NCBI GenBank assembly: GCA_029204225.1
Contig: CM055109.1
Coordinates: 44,641,054-44,705,053, forward strand
Length of the DNA stretch: 64,000 bases
DNA from: Diphasiastrum complanatum
Lineage: Eukaryota > Streptophyta > Lycopodiopsida > Lycopodiales > Lycopodiaceae
Direction of reading: 5' to 3'
The notes beneath the pieces were generated by a model that saw only the letters and a program-made list of their open reading frames with translations, made no database searches and was not told where the DNA came from. The position numbers were made by a program, and so were the translations under genes. Within the stretch, counting starts at the first letter, position 1. Every line of letters begins with the position of its first letter. This document shows positions 35,501-47,500 of this stretch, in pieces.

Positions 35501-38500
35501 ATGTGGAAATCAGATATAAGTGGGATAAAAGCTGGTGACCCCATGAGATAATCGACAACACTGTGTCCGCCGCTATGTGGATGGCAAGTGAATCTATAGA
35601 ATGTGGCCAGCAAGCCAAGCCATTGTAAATGGCCAACTCGTGAGCCTCACCCATCTGTAGAAGGTACTCTCCATAACTCGTGACAGGGCCCATCATAGCC
35701 TCTGAGCTCCTAGTGATGCCAATGTCCTCACAATCAATAGCTCGTGTGCGTAATATGTCATCAGTGTTGTGGAAATCCACCTGTCTGGTAGCATTCCTGG
35801 CATTAAAGTCGCCAGTGAGAAGGACATAACCCCGATTTGTAAATTTGACAATGTCTGCGGAGAGATCAGTATAAGGAGAGCCGGATCCGTCTGCAAAGGA
35901 GGAGGACTCTGGAGGGAAGTAGCAGGCAGCAATGAAGAGATCCCTATCCAAACTGATAGCTCGCCCAATGATATGAGCCCATATGTATCGTGCCTGTGCA
36001 TCATGTCGGAGAAACTCTATAACTGGTTGTAGTGACTCTCGATAAAGACATGCAACTCCACCCGAACCTCTGCCACTCGCTGATCGAGTCTCTGTCCCAT
36101 AAACTGAATCCCAGATTCAACCCAAAAAGAAAGAACAAAGCTGAAAAAGCTAATGTTGCAGAGTCATCCAAGGATGTTGATAGAGGTGACGAAGCCTTCA
36201 CGATACTAGATGAAGCTTCAACGAGCTACACTGAACACGACTACGATGTAGTCATTGATTCAGGAGCAACATCTCACATCACCTGCAACAAGAAGATCTT
36301 GATCGACTTCAGAGAGCTCGAAAACAACAGAGCAGTGATTCTAGGTGATGGGAGCAGACACGATGTCAAAGGCATCGGCACTCTACAGCTGCGAACACTG
36401 TCAGGCCCAGCAGAGCTGCCAAGAGCACTCTATGTGCCCTCACTCAGAAAAGATCTGCTATCAGTCTCCAAGATGGCAGATCTTGGCATTCGAGTTTTGT
36501 TCGACGACAACACATGCCACATGATCGAGAAAACGACAAACAAATTGCTGACGGTCGGATGCAGAGAAGGAAACCTCTGCCAGGCCAAGATAATTAGCAA
36601 CTCTGATAGCATATTAAATGCATCAGAAAATGAAGATCAGCTCTGGCATAGGAGAATGTATCATCTGAACATGCGGAGCCTGTATGACATGATGAGCAGA
36701 AAGGACATTGTCACAGGTCTCAAGATTTCAAGACCCGAAACTGAGTTCTGCGAAGCCTGTCAGAAAGGCAAGCAACATCGGAATCCATTCACGCATGAGG
36801 GAAGAAGAGCCAAGGTAGTTCTTGAGCTCGTCCACTCTGATGTCTGTGGACCGATGAAGATGGATTCGCTCTCAGGTTTGAGGTATTTTCTGACATTCAT
36901 AGATGATTACAGCCGGATGACCACGATCTACTACTTAAAGAAGAAATCCGAAGTGTTTGATTCCTTCAAGAAGTTCGTGGCATTTGCAGAGCGACACACC
37001 TCAAAAAAGATACAGATCCTTAGATCTGACAACGGAGGTGAATACAAAAGCAAAGAATTCTCAAAATTCTTCGAAGAACAGGGGATCGAACACCAGTTCA
37101 CTCCTGCATACACACCAGAGTACAATGGTGTTGCAGAAAGAAGAAACAGAACCCTAGTCGAAGGAGCCAGATGCATGATGGCACAGGCTCAGTTGCTGAG
37201 TCAATTCTGGGCTGAGGCAATAGTTGCAGCTGTACACCTGCAGAACAGATCAACAAGGACAACGCTGGATAACAAGACGCCGTACGAAATGTGGACAGGT
37301 AGAAAGCCTGATCTATCATACGTACGTGTTTTTGGATGTGCAGCATATAAGCACATTCCAAAAGAAAAAAGAAGCAAGCTCGATGACAAATCAGAGCAAA
37401 CGATCATGGTCGGCTACTCGAACGGAACACAAGTGTACAGGCTCTACAACCCAACCACGAAGAAGGTTGTTTCGAGCAGAGATGTGAAGTTCGATGAGTC
37501 CACATTCCCTGGACTAAAAGACGAAAGAGGCCATGAGATCTTCAAACTGCTGCCTATTCAAGAGGGAGATCGAGGACAGACATCAAATCAGAATGCAGAG
37601 CCACAGACTCCAGAGCAGCAGGAAGCTGAAGATCAACCCCACGAACAAGAAACGTTCGAGCAACGACGAAACGAACCTAGAAGGTCAACGAGACAAAGAA
37701 GACCTCCAGACCGTTACTCTGACAATCTTTAGTGGAGCGAAGACACGCAGTTCGAGTACTGCAGCTTCACTGAAGAGCCAACAACATATCAAGAAGCTAT
37801 CCAGAGTCTAGAGGGAGAATTTTGGAATCAGGCAATGTCAGAGGAGATCGAGTTGATGAGGCGAAACGAGGCATGGACATTAGAGCCATTGCCAGAAAAT
37901 AGAAAAATAGTCGACTGCAAGTGGGTATACAAGAAAAAGATGAAATCAGATGGCACTATTGGCCCCTACAAGGCAAGGCTTGTCGCAAAGGGCTACACGC
38001 AGAGATATGATGCTGATTATTTCGACACATATTAGCCGATGGTCAAGATGACAAGCATACGACTACTCCTTGCATACGCCACACAACACAATCTGGAAAT
38101 TCACCATATTGATGTGAAAACAGCCTTTCTCCACAGAGATCTAGAGGAGGAAATCTTCATGACGCAGCCTGAAGGTTTTGAAGACCCCGACAATCGACAA
38201 TATGTCTGTCGGTTGCAAAAGATGCATCTATGGTCTAAAACAGGCATCACGAGCTTGGTATAAGAAGCTCGATGGTCTTCTAGAGTCTCTAGACTTCAAT
38301 CCTACACAACCAGACTGCAATGTCACATTAAAAGAGTAGGAAAAGATTTTGTGATCTGACTATCTTCGTGGATGATTCCCTAATGATAGGAAATTCCTTG
38401 ATGCTGATCAAAGACACAAAGAGTCAGATTTCTCAAAGTTATGAAATCACAGATCTTGGAGAAGCAACGAAATGCCTCGGGCTGGAGATCAGAAGAGATT

Positions 38501-41500
38501 GAACAAAGGGCGAAATGTACTTGAGTCAGTTAGAATACGCCAGAAAGGTGCTCAGGCAGTAGCACATGTTGGACTGCAAGGAAAAGGCCACTCCAATGAT
38601 AACTGGAACCAAGCTCACAAAGCAGGATTGCCCAGAAACGGAAGAGAAAAAATAGAAGATGGCAGGTATACCCTACCAAAACTTAATCGGTAGTCTGATG
38701 TACCTCACAATTTGTACCAGATTCGATCTAGCTTTCTCTGTTTACGCCTTGAGCCAATTCTCTTCCAATCCTGGCCTGGCACATTGGCAAATGGCAAAAC
38801 GAATCCTACAGTATCTGAAGGGTACCCAGAATACGGGATTAACCTACAGAGCTGAAAACGAAGAAAAAGGATTCGAGCTGCACCACTACAGTGATGCAAG
38901 CTGGGCGAACTGCAAAGATGACAGCAAGTCCATAACTGGAGGATGTACCATAGCGTGCGGAGCTGCAATCAGCTGGATATGCAAAAAGCAAACCTTGGTG
39001 GCTCAATCCTCTTGCGAAGCTAAATACGTCGCAGCTTCAAAGGTGGAGAATGAGGTAGTGTGGCTGCAGATGATGCTGGAAGCAATCGGGATACCACAAG
39101 AAGGGCCATGTATGATGATGATGGACTCTCAGAGTGCCATCTATCTATCCCAGGATCCCGTCTTCCATTCAAAGACAAAACACATACCTCTGAAGTACCA
39201 TCACATTCGAGATTACAAGCCACTTTTTGCCAAGCAAAGAAAGTGTAATAGATCCTAACACCACAGTAGGGCAAACACTAACTGATCCACCCAACCTTGC
39301 CTACTCCCTGATATAGAGTAAGCCCCTCCTAGCCCAGTGTGAGGACTGGTAGCATGCAACTGCCAAGTGTCGGCCACGTGTCACTGACGTGGCCGACTGC
39401 ACGTCGGGACCCAACTGGGGTCCCTGTCCGGCTGACAGGGTCCCTAGACTGTGTTAGGCCCGCCATAGCTATGGACCGTGCTGGGGCACACTACTCACAC
39501 TGTCTTGCCCTGTTGGTCGTGTACGCTGGACATGACCCTGACTGTGGTATCTGACCTATCTGTGTTCTCTAGGGTTCGGCACTGGTCACGATCTCGTAAC
39601 ACTCCCCCTTAAGAACCGTCTTGGTCCTCTAAGACAAAGTCTGGAAAAATCTTGCGAAGGACGCTGCCTCTTTCCCAAATGGCATTCTCAATAGGCTGAT
39701 CATTCCACTTGACCAGATATTCTCGGTATAGAGTATGACGAGTTTGCGTCTCTCTACTATCAAGAATCTCCTTTGGTTCATGTGGAGGTTGCTGAGGATC
39801 CAATGGGAGAACTAGAACACTGTCCCCTACCAGATTTTCTGATCTGGTTAAGGCTTTTCGTAACTGACTTACATGAAAGACTGGAAAAACCTTACTACTG
39901 TGTGGGAGTTCTAGCTCATAGGTGACCTCGCCTAGTCTCCTACTGATGGTAAAGGGACCACAATACCTTGGAGACAACTTAGTACACACTCCTGATTTGA
40001 GGGTTTTAGAGTCAACTGGAACTCTCAAGTAGATTTTCTCACCAGCGGAGAACTGCACATCCCGTCTGTGTGGATCTGCATAATGCCTGGCTCGATCCTG
40101 GGACTGCCTAATGCTACGCTTAGCATGTTCTATCATCTGGTTTAGGTCCTCTAAAAAGTTTCTGGCTGCTTCAACTTTTTCTTGTTTAAACCCTACAGCT
40201 GTGGGTGAGCGTGGCTGAAAACCGTACATCAGCATAAATGGGCTGTATCCTGTAGCTGAATGTTTGGTACTGTTGTAAGCAAACTCTAATATCGAGAGAT
40301 ACTCCTCCCAATTAGTCTGCTTCTTGCTGACGTATGCACAAAGCATATCCTCCAGCACCTGATTTACCCTCTCTGTTTGACCATCCGTGTGTGGATGGTC
40401 TGTGGTACTCATATTAAGTTTAGTATGGAGATGATGGAATACTGCCCTCCAAAAATTTCCATTAAACTTACTGTCCCAGTCGCTGACTATGCCAGAAGGT
40501 AGACCGTACAATTTAAATAGTCCGTCTACAAACAACCTCACTAACTCTGGAGCTCTAACGGTTGTTTTGGTCAGAATAAAATGAGCCATTTTGGTCAGAC
40601 GGTCAACTGTGACCCATATAGCGTCATTACCCTTTTAGGTTTTAGGCAGGCCTACTATAAAATCCATGGAGATACTCTCCCATTTACTAGTTGGTATTTC
40701 TAAGGGCTGCAACAACCCTCCTACCTTTAAACGCTCTGCTTTATTTACTTGACATTTTTGGCAACTGGTTACATACTGTTGGACGTCCTTTTTCATACTG
40801 GGCCAGAAAAATTGCCTACGAAGAAGCTCATAGGTCTTCTGTATGCCTGGGTGTCCCGCACTAGGATTGTCATGACATTCATATAGGACCTGCTGCCTAT
40901 AATCCTCTGAATTGGGGACACATACTCTATCTCTATAGAGCAAGTACTCATCCTGAATGGAATATGTTTCCATTTGAATCCTTGAGTCAATTGACCCTCA
41001 ACCACTGGGGTTTGCTTGGGTAATACAGGCTCAGAATCCTCAACGTCATCTGACGACGTATACTCGGACTCATCATCATCCTCAACGGAAGCTGCCGTAT
41101 TCTTGGATGAACTGGCACCAGCCCTGGGAACTGGTTTTGGAATCTGTCATTGTCTGCTCTGGACTGAGTTCCAGATAGTAGAGAAGAATGCATCATGCTG
41201 GCACTTCCCTCTCAAGGACTCGAGTAACTCATTACGAATCTGAGTGAAACTCAGCTCGTTTATCATAGGCATTCTGCTAAGGGCATCTGCTACTGTATTG
41301 AATTTCCCCCGTTTATATCTGATAGACATATCAAACTCTTGCATCAACTCTTCCCAACGAGCTTTCCGACCTCTAAGCTCAGGTTGATTGCAAAGGTATC
41401 TGAGAGTTTCATGGTCTGTCAGGACCTCAAAGTTGGCACCATACAAATAATGCCTCCAAGTCTTAAGGGCATGGGCTATAGAAAAGAGTTCCTTTTCATA

Positions 41501-44500
41501 GGCACTGTACCTAGTCTGAGCTGGCTCGAGTTTTTTACTCTCGAACGCAACTGGTCGTCCACCCTGAGTTAGCACAGCACCTACTGCAAAGTCGCTAGCA
41601 TCTGTTTCGAACACAAATGGCTGATTGGGGTCGACGACTTTTAAAATTGGTGCTGTAGCTAAGGCTGTTTTGAGAGCATCAAAGCTCTCCAGCTGTGCGG
41701 ACTCCCAAATGAACTCCTTTCCCTTCCCCTTAAGAAGATTTGTCATGGGAACTGCTATCTGAGCATGTTTCTTGACAAATCGGCTGTAATATCCCGCCAA
41801 ACCAAGAAAGATCTGAAGTTCCAAAATATTCTGAGGTCTTAGCCAACTGAGTATGGCTTTAACCTTATTCGGGTCCATCTTAATCCCATCTGACGAGATA
41901 ATGTGACCCAAATATGCTACTTCTTCAACGAAGAATTCACACTTGGATTGTTTAGCATAAAGGTTATGCTTTTTGAGTAGTCGAAACACTTTTCTGAGGT
42001 GTTTTAGATGCTCCTTCCTCATTTTGCTGTAGACGAGGATGTCATCTAAAAATACGACTACAAACTTACCCAAGTATGTCTGAGGACACTATTCATCAAG
42101 GTCAAAAAGGTAGCTGGAGCATTGGTGAGCCCAAATGGCATCACCTTAAACTCATAATGACCATGACGAGTCCTAAAAGCTGTTTTCGGGACATCATCCG
42201 ATTTTATACGGACCTGATGGTATCCCGATCTGAGGTCTATTTTACTGAAAAATTTAGCCTCGTCGAGTTGATCAAACAACTCGTCTGCCCGAGGCATAGG
42301 ATATCTATTATTAATCGTGACTTTATTGAGGGCTCTGTAATCTACGCAAAGACGCATAGATCCCTCTTTCTTTTTCACCAAAAGGACTAGTGAGGCCCAT
42401 GTTGAACTACGGGTCTGAATTTGGCCTTTCCCAAGATAATCTGTTAGCTGCCTAGTTATTTCTTCATCCTCTGTTCGACTGACCCGATACAGAGGTTTAG
42501 AAACAAGTGCTGTACCTGGTACTAGGTTTATTACATGATCTACCTCTCTGCTAGGTGGCAAACCATGTGGCAAATCTTCAGGAAAAACATCTTTAAATTT
42601 AGACAATAAAGTTTCTAATTTATTGATTTTCTGCTATATAGAACTAGAAATCGAAACTTCAGGAATAAACTGAACGTCACATAAGAATACTTGATGGTTG
42701 TCGTCTCCGATTAGCTGACAGAGCTCTGAACTGCAGACCATAGGACTGTTGGGAACATCATGCTCCCCATGCAACTGGATCTCTCGGTCTTTATGCTGAA
42801 AGTTAAGGGTGTTCTCCTGATTATTTCTGTGTAGGGAAGGTCCTAAACTGTAGAGCCAATCTCTCTCGAGAACAATGTCTGTGCGATCCAGGTGCATTAT
42901 CTGAAAGTTTATTACATCTTGGTACTCCTGAATACCAAGATTTAAGTTACTTACCATAGTTTCCCAGATTTTCTTATCTTCACCCTTAGCTAGTGAAACT
43001 ATGTACCTATGCTGACTAGGTAATTCTGGAAGTTTAAGTTTTTTAACTAGGGTGTAGTTGATGAAATTATGGGTTGCCCCATCATCAACCATAACTCTTA
43101 CTGACTGGTTACCAACTTTTCCATGCATACGTACTAGGTCATGCAGCCCAAAGCTGAAGGGTCTCCCTAGCATTGCAGAGGTCAACTGGCAACAATGTTC
43201 ATGATCTTCATGATACACTTTGATCTCGGAAGCTGCCGAGTCACTGGAGAAACTTACAATCTAAACAAGATGAACTTGTTTTTTATCTTTTTTATCTTTT
43301 TTAGTGAAAGGCCCCTTGGGACACTGTCTGACTGTGTGTCCCTTGCCCATACACACAAAGCACAAACGTTCTTGTTTGGCTTTCTCAAAATCTTCTGGTT
43401 TTAAGGGCTGTATGAGTGAAGGGCGTTTTTGAGGAGCTTCACTTTTAAATTTATCTTCTTTCTTTCTTTTTAAAAATTTCTTTTTAAATTGAAAGTCTTT
43501 CTGAGGAGGCTGCTCAGAAAGGGGCTGCTGTCTCGCCCTCTTCCTACCCACTGAATCATCATAGATTTGAGCATATCTGAGAGCTTGCTCAAGGGTAGTA
43601 GGCGAGTTTCTCTGGACCTCTACTTTATATTCATCTTTGGACAAACCCTCTGATTTTCAAGTAATCATCCATATTTTTAATTTTAAAATTGCTTCTCGGT
43701 ACTGCAAGATATATTGCATTAGGAACTTGTCCATTACTGTTCTTTCCCAAGCTCTATCAAGTTCATTTTCAAGTAGAAATTCTCTTAGGAAGGCTTCTTC
43801 AAAGGCCTTCCATGACCGGGGAGTCTGCCCAGTCTCCTGGAGATTTAACCACCACTTATAGGCCATGGGCCCTAAGGAGAGACTGGCCTCAATAGCTTGC
43901 AATGGTCAGGGGTCTGTTTAAGAGCATGAATGTTCTTCCATTTGCTGAGGAAGGTTTGTAGAATGTCTGCATTTCTATCCTTCTCTTCCCCAATAAAAGT
44001 AGGAGGCTTTAAATCTTTAAAGGCACTGGGGTGAGACCGCAAAGTCTCACCCGAAAGTGATGGAAGTGGAGAAGGGGATAACTGAGAAGTGGAGGGAAGG
44101 CTTCCTTTCACGGAACTCAAAATCAAACCTTTGAGTTCAGCGAACGAGTCGTCCACACTGGACTTGAAATTGGCTAATGCCAACTTCAGTTCATCCACCT
44201 TTGTTACCAAGTGGAGAAACTGCTCCTTGGTAACCAGTTCGTCGAGTTCTTCGGTGAACTGTTCCTGTTCTTCCATTTCCATTGGTTCTTTCCCTTTACT
44301 GTAAGCCAAGGCTTTTGTTTCAAGCTCATCGATGCCTCTCTCCGGGGGTTGATCAGGTCCCTGAGGAGTGGTCATTTTCAGAATTGAAAGAGAGGTACCT
44401 TAACTTTTATGAAAAAAAAGTCAGAAAGACTAATTTACAACTGTACAAGGGAAGGAAAGAAAACTTAGCTCTTTCAGAGAACTGTACTTCCACAGAGAAA

Positions 44501-47500
44501 CAAGAAAAGCTCTCTCAGCTCTTCCTCAACTGCTTTCAGACCTGTGGCTCTGAGAAATCTGAATAGGAGGCGGAAAAAAATGCAAAAGATCTGAAATTTT
44601 TTTGCTATCCCCCCTCGCTGGTCTGACAGCACCCCAATTTGTCCACAAGAAGGCAAATTTGAAGTCCGAAAGCACTTCTGAATTCTGAAATTTCAGAAGC
44701 CCCCTACTCGCTGATCTGGTCGAAGTACTATTGCTCCAAATCTTCCAAGTTAGGGCCCAAAACTTTGTCAGAAATCTGAAAACTCAGAAGTATTGGCAGC
44801 GCTGCCCCTGCTGGGAAATCTCAGCTTGAAATCCGCTCAGCTCTACTGAAATTGCACTTTGAAAACAGAAGTAGATCCCTGTATGTACAGCGATGGATAT
44901 GCTTGCTATATCCTACTCTATTTCCGCTGGAAATCTGCAAAAAGGTCTCTGAAATCAGTGATGGATAGCTGCCCTTCCAGCGAGTTACCTGTACATGGAA
45001 TCTGACTCCTTACTACTGTAATTTCTCAGTGATTTCAAAGGTTTGAAGGCTGCATCTACAACGATCCTCCTCCTCTATTCCTCTCTGAGAATCTGAGAGA
45101 TTTTTCCTATCTTCTGATAGCTTTTTCTACTGCTGCTACTAAGCTCCCAAAGATGGAGATGGCTCTGATACCAGTGTAATAGATCCTAACACCACAGTAG
45201 GGCAAACACTAACTGATCCACCCAACCTTGCCTACTCCCTAATATAGAGTAAGCCCCTCCTAGCCCAGTGTGAGGATTGGTAGCATGCAACTGCCAAGTG
45301 TCGTCCACGTGTCACTGACGTGGCCGACTGCACGTCGGGACCCAGCTGGGGGCCCTGTTCTGCTGACAGGGTCCCTAGACTGTGTTAGTGTTACGAGCTC
45401 GTAACCAGTGCCGAACCCTAGAGAACACAGATAGGTCAGATACCACAGTCAGGGTCGTGTCCAGTGTACATGACCAACAGGGCAAGACAGTGTGAGTAGT
45501 GTGCCCCAACACGGTCCATAGCCATGGCGGGCCTAACACAGCCTAGGGACCCTGTCAGTAGGATAGGGCTCCCAGTTGGGTCCCGACGTGCAGTCGGCCA
45601 CGTCAGTGCCACGTGGCCGACACCTGGCAGTAGCATGCTACCAGTCCTCACACTGGGCTAGAAGGGGCTTACTCTATATCAGGAAGTAGGCAAGGTTGGG
45701 TGGATCAGTTAGTGTTTGCCCTACTGTGGTGTTAGGATCTATTACACTGGTATCAGAGCCATCTCCATCCTAGGGAGTTCAGTAGCAGCAGTAGAGAAAG
45801 CTATCAGAAGATAGGAAGTGTTTCTCAGGTTCTCAGAAAAGATTAGAGGAGGAGAATCGCTGTAGGTGCAGCCTTCAAACCCTTGAAATTCACTGAGAAT
45901 TTACAGTTGTAGGAAGTAGAATTCCTTCTGTAGGTAAATCGCTGGAAAGGCAGCAATCTATATCAGATTTCAGACATCTGATAGGAGATTTTAGAAAGGA
46001 TTTAGAGTAGAAACCAGCGAGCAGGTCCATCGCTGTGGGATCAGACATCTACCTCTGAAATTTCAGAGAAATCCAAGGAAGTGTGAGGGGTTTTCAAGCA
46101 AATTTTCTTAGCAGGGCTAGCGCTGCACAGGGAGGTGAAAAATTGGTTTTTCATCACTGTTTTTGAGAATTTTTCAGTAGTTTGAACATCAAACTAGATT
46201 GCCACAGACCAACGACCTACTACTTGAAGTCAGATCAGAGTTTCAAGCAAGTTTTGGGCCTTAAATTTTAGAAAAAATTGGGCCAGACAGGTGGCTGTCC
46301 AGCCAGCCAGGGTAGGGAGACACCAAAATCAGAAATTGAAATACTTTTTGGGTCTCAAATCAGAAGTAAATGAGCCAGTTGGGTTGCAATCAGACCAGCG
46401 AGCTACTATCCTCAGAGAACCGGGAAATTTGGCACCGTTTTGAAGCTTCAAACTGGCATTTTTCGGGACAGCAGGTCTGAAATCTTGGGGAAAAGAGCTG
46501 AAAGGGTTCCTCTTCATTCTTTCTTTGGAAGTACAGTCCTCAGAAACAGCTAAGTCATCTTTCCTTTCCCTTGTACAGTTGTAAATTAGTCTTTTAGACT
46601 TTTTTTCCTTCAGAAGTTAAGGTAACTCTCTTTCAGTTCCGAAGATGACCACTCCTCAGGGACCTGATCAACCCCAGGAGAGAGGCTTCGACGAACTTGA
46701 AACAGAAGCCTTGGCTTACAGAAAAGGGAAGGAACCAATGGAAGTGGAAGAACAGGAACAGTTCGTCGAAGAACTCGACGAACTGGTTACCAAGGAGCAG
46801 TTTCTCCAATTGGTAACAGAAGTGGATGAACTGAAGTTGGCATTAGCCAATTTCAAGTCCAGTGTGGACGACTCGTTCGCTGAACTCAAGAGCTTGATTT
46901 TGAGTTCCGCGAAAGGAAGCCTTCCCTCCACTTCTCAGTTATCCCCTTCTCCACTTCCATCAGTTTCGGGTGAGACTTTACGGTCTCACCCCAGTGTTTT
47001 TAAAGATTTAAAACCTCCTACTTTTAATGGGGAAGAGAAGGATAGAAATGCAGATATTCTACAAACCTTCCTCAGCAAATGGAAGAACATTCATGCTCTT
47101 AAACAGACCCCTGACCATTTGCAAGCAATTGAGGCCAGTCTTTCTTTAGGGCCTATGGCCTATAAGTGGTGGTTAAATCTCCAGGAGACTGGGCAGACTC
47201 CCCGGTCATGGAAAGCTTTTGAAGAAGCTTTCCTAAGAGAATTTCTACCAGAGAATGCCAGAGTTAGCGAGGTTGTTTGTAGACGGGCTATTTAAATTGT
47301 ACGGTCTACCTTTCGGCATAGTCAGCGACCGGGATAGTAAGTTTACTGGAAATTTTTGGAGGGCAGTATTCCATCATCTCCATACTAAACTTAATATGAG
47401 TACCACCGACCATCCACAGACGGACGGTCAAACAGAAAGGGTAAATCAAGTGCTGGAGGATATGCTTCGTGCATACGTCAGCAAGAAGCAGACTAATTGG

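Larger units (their letters stand above)
32428..36113 (-). mobile_element. LINE-3: 5'-truncated L1-like LINE
   Basis: On the minus strand it runs from inside the endonuclease (WDSV at about 36110) through reverse transcriptase and zinc domain to the family 3' signature (32499-32536) and a (GA)n tract. It belongs to the same family as LINE-2 and confirms Gln at both ORF2 stop positions of that copy. The 5' end joins copia C directly. It lies antisense in the 26-kb RFT1 intron. Confidence 0.88.

Noticed and set aside
45175-45746. Large inverted repeat that looks like a hairpin or foldback transposon
   Set aside because: It is the head-to-head junction of gypsy D's and gypsy E's LTRs; the GTTAG duplication shows two separate insertions.
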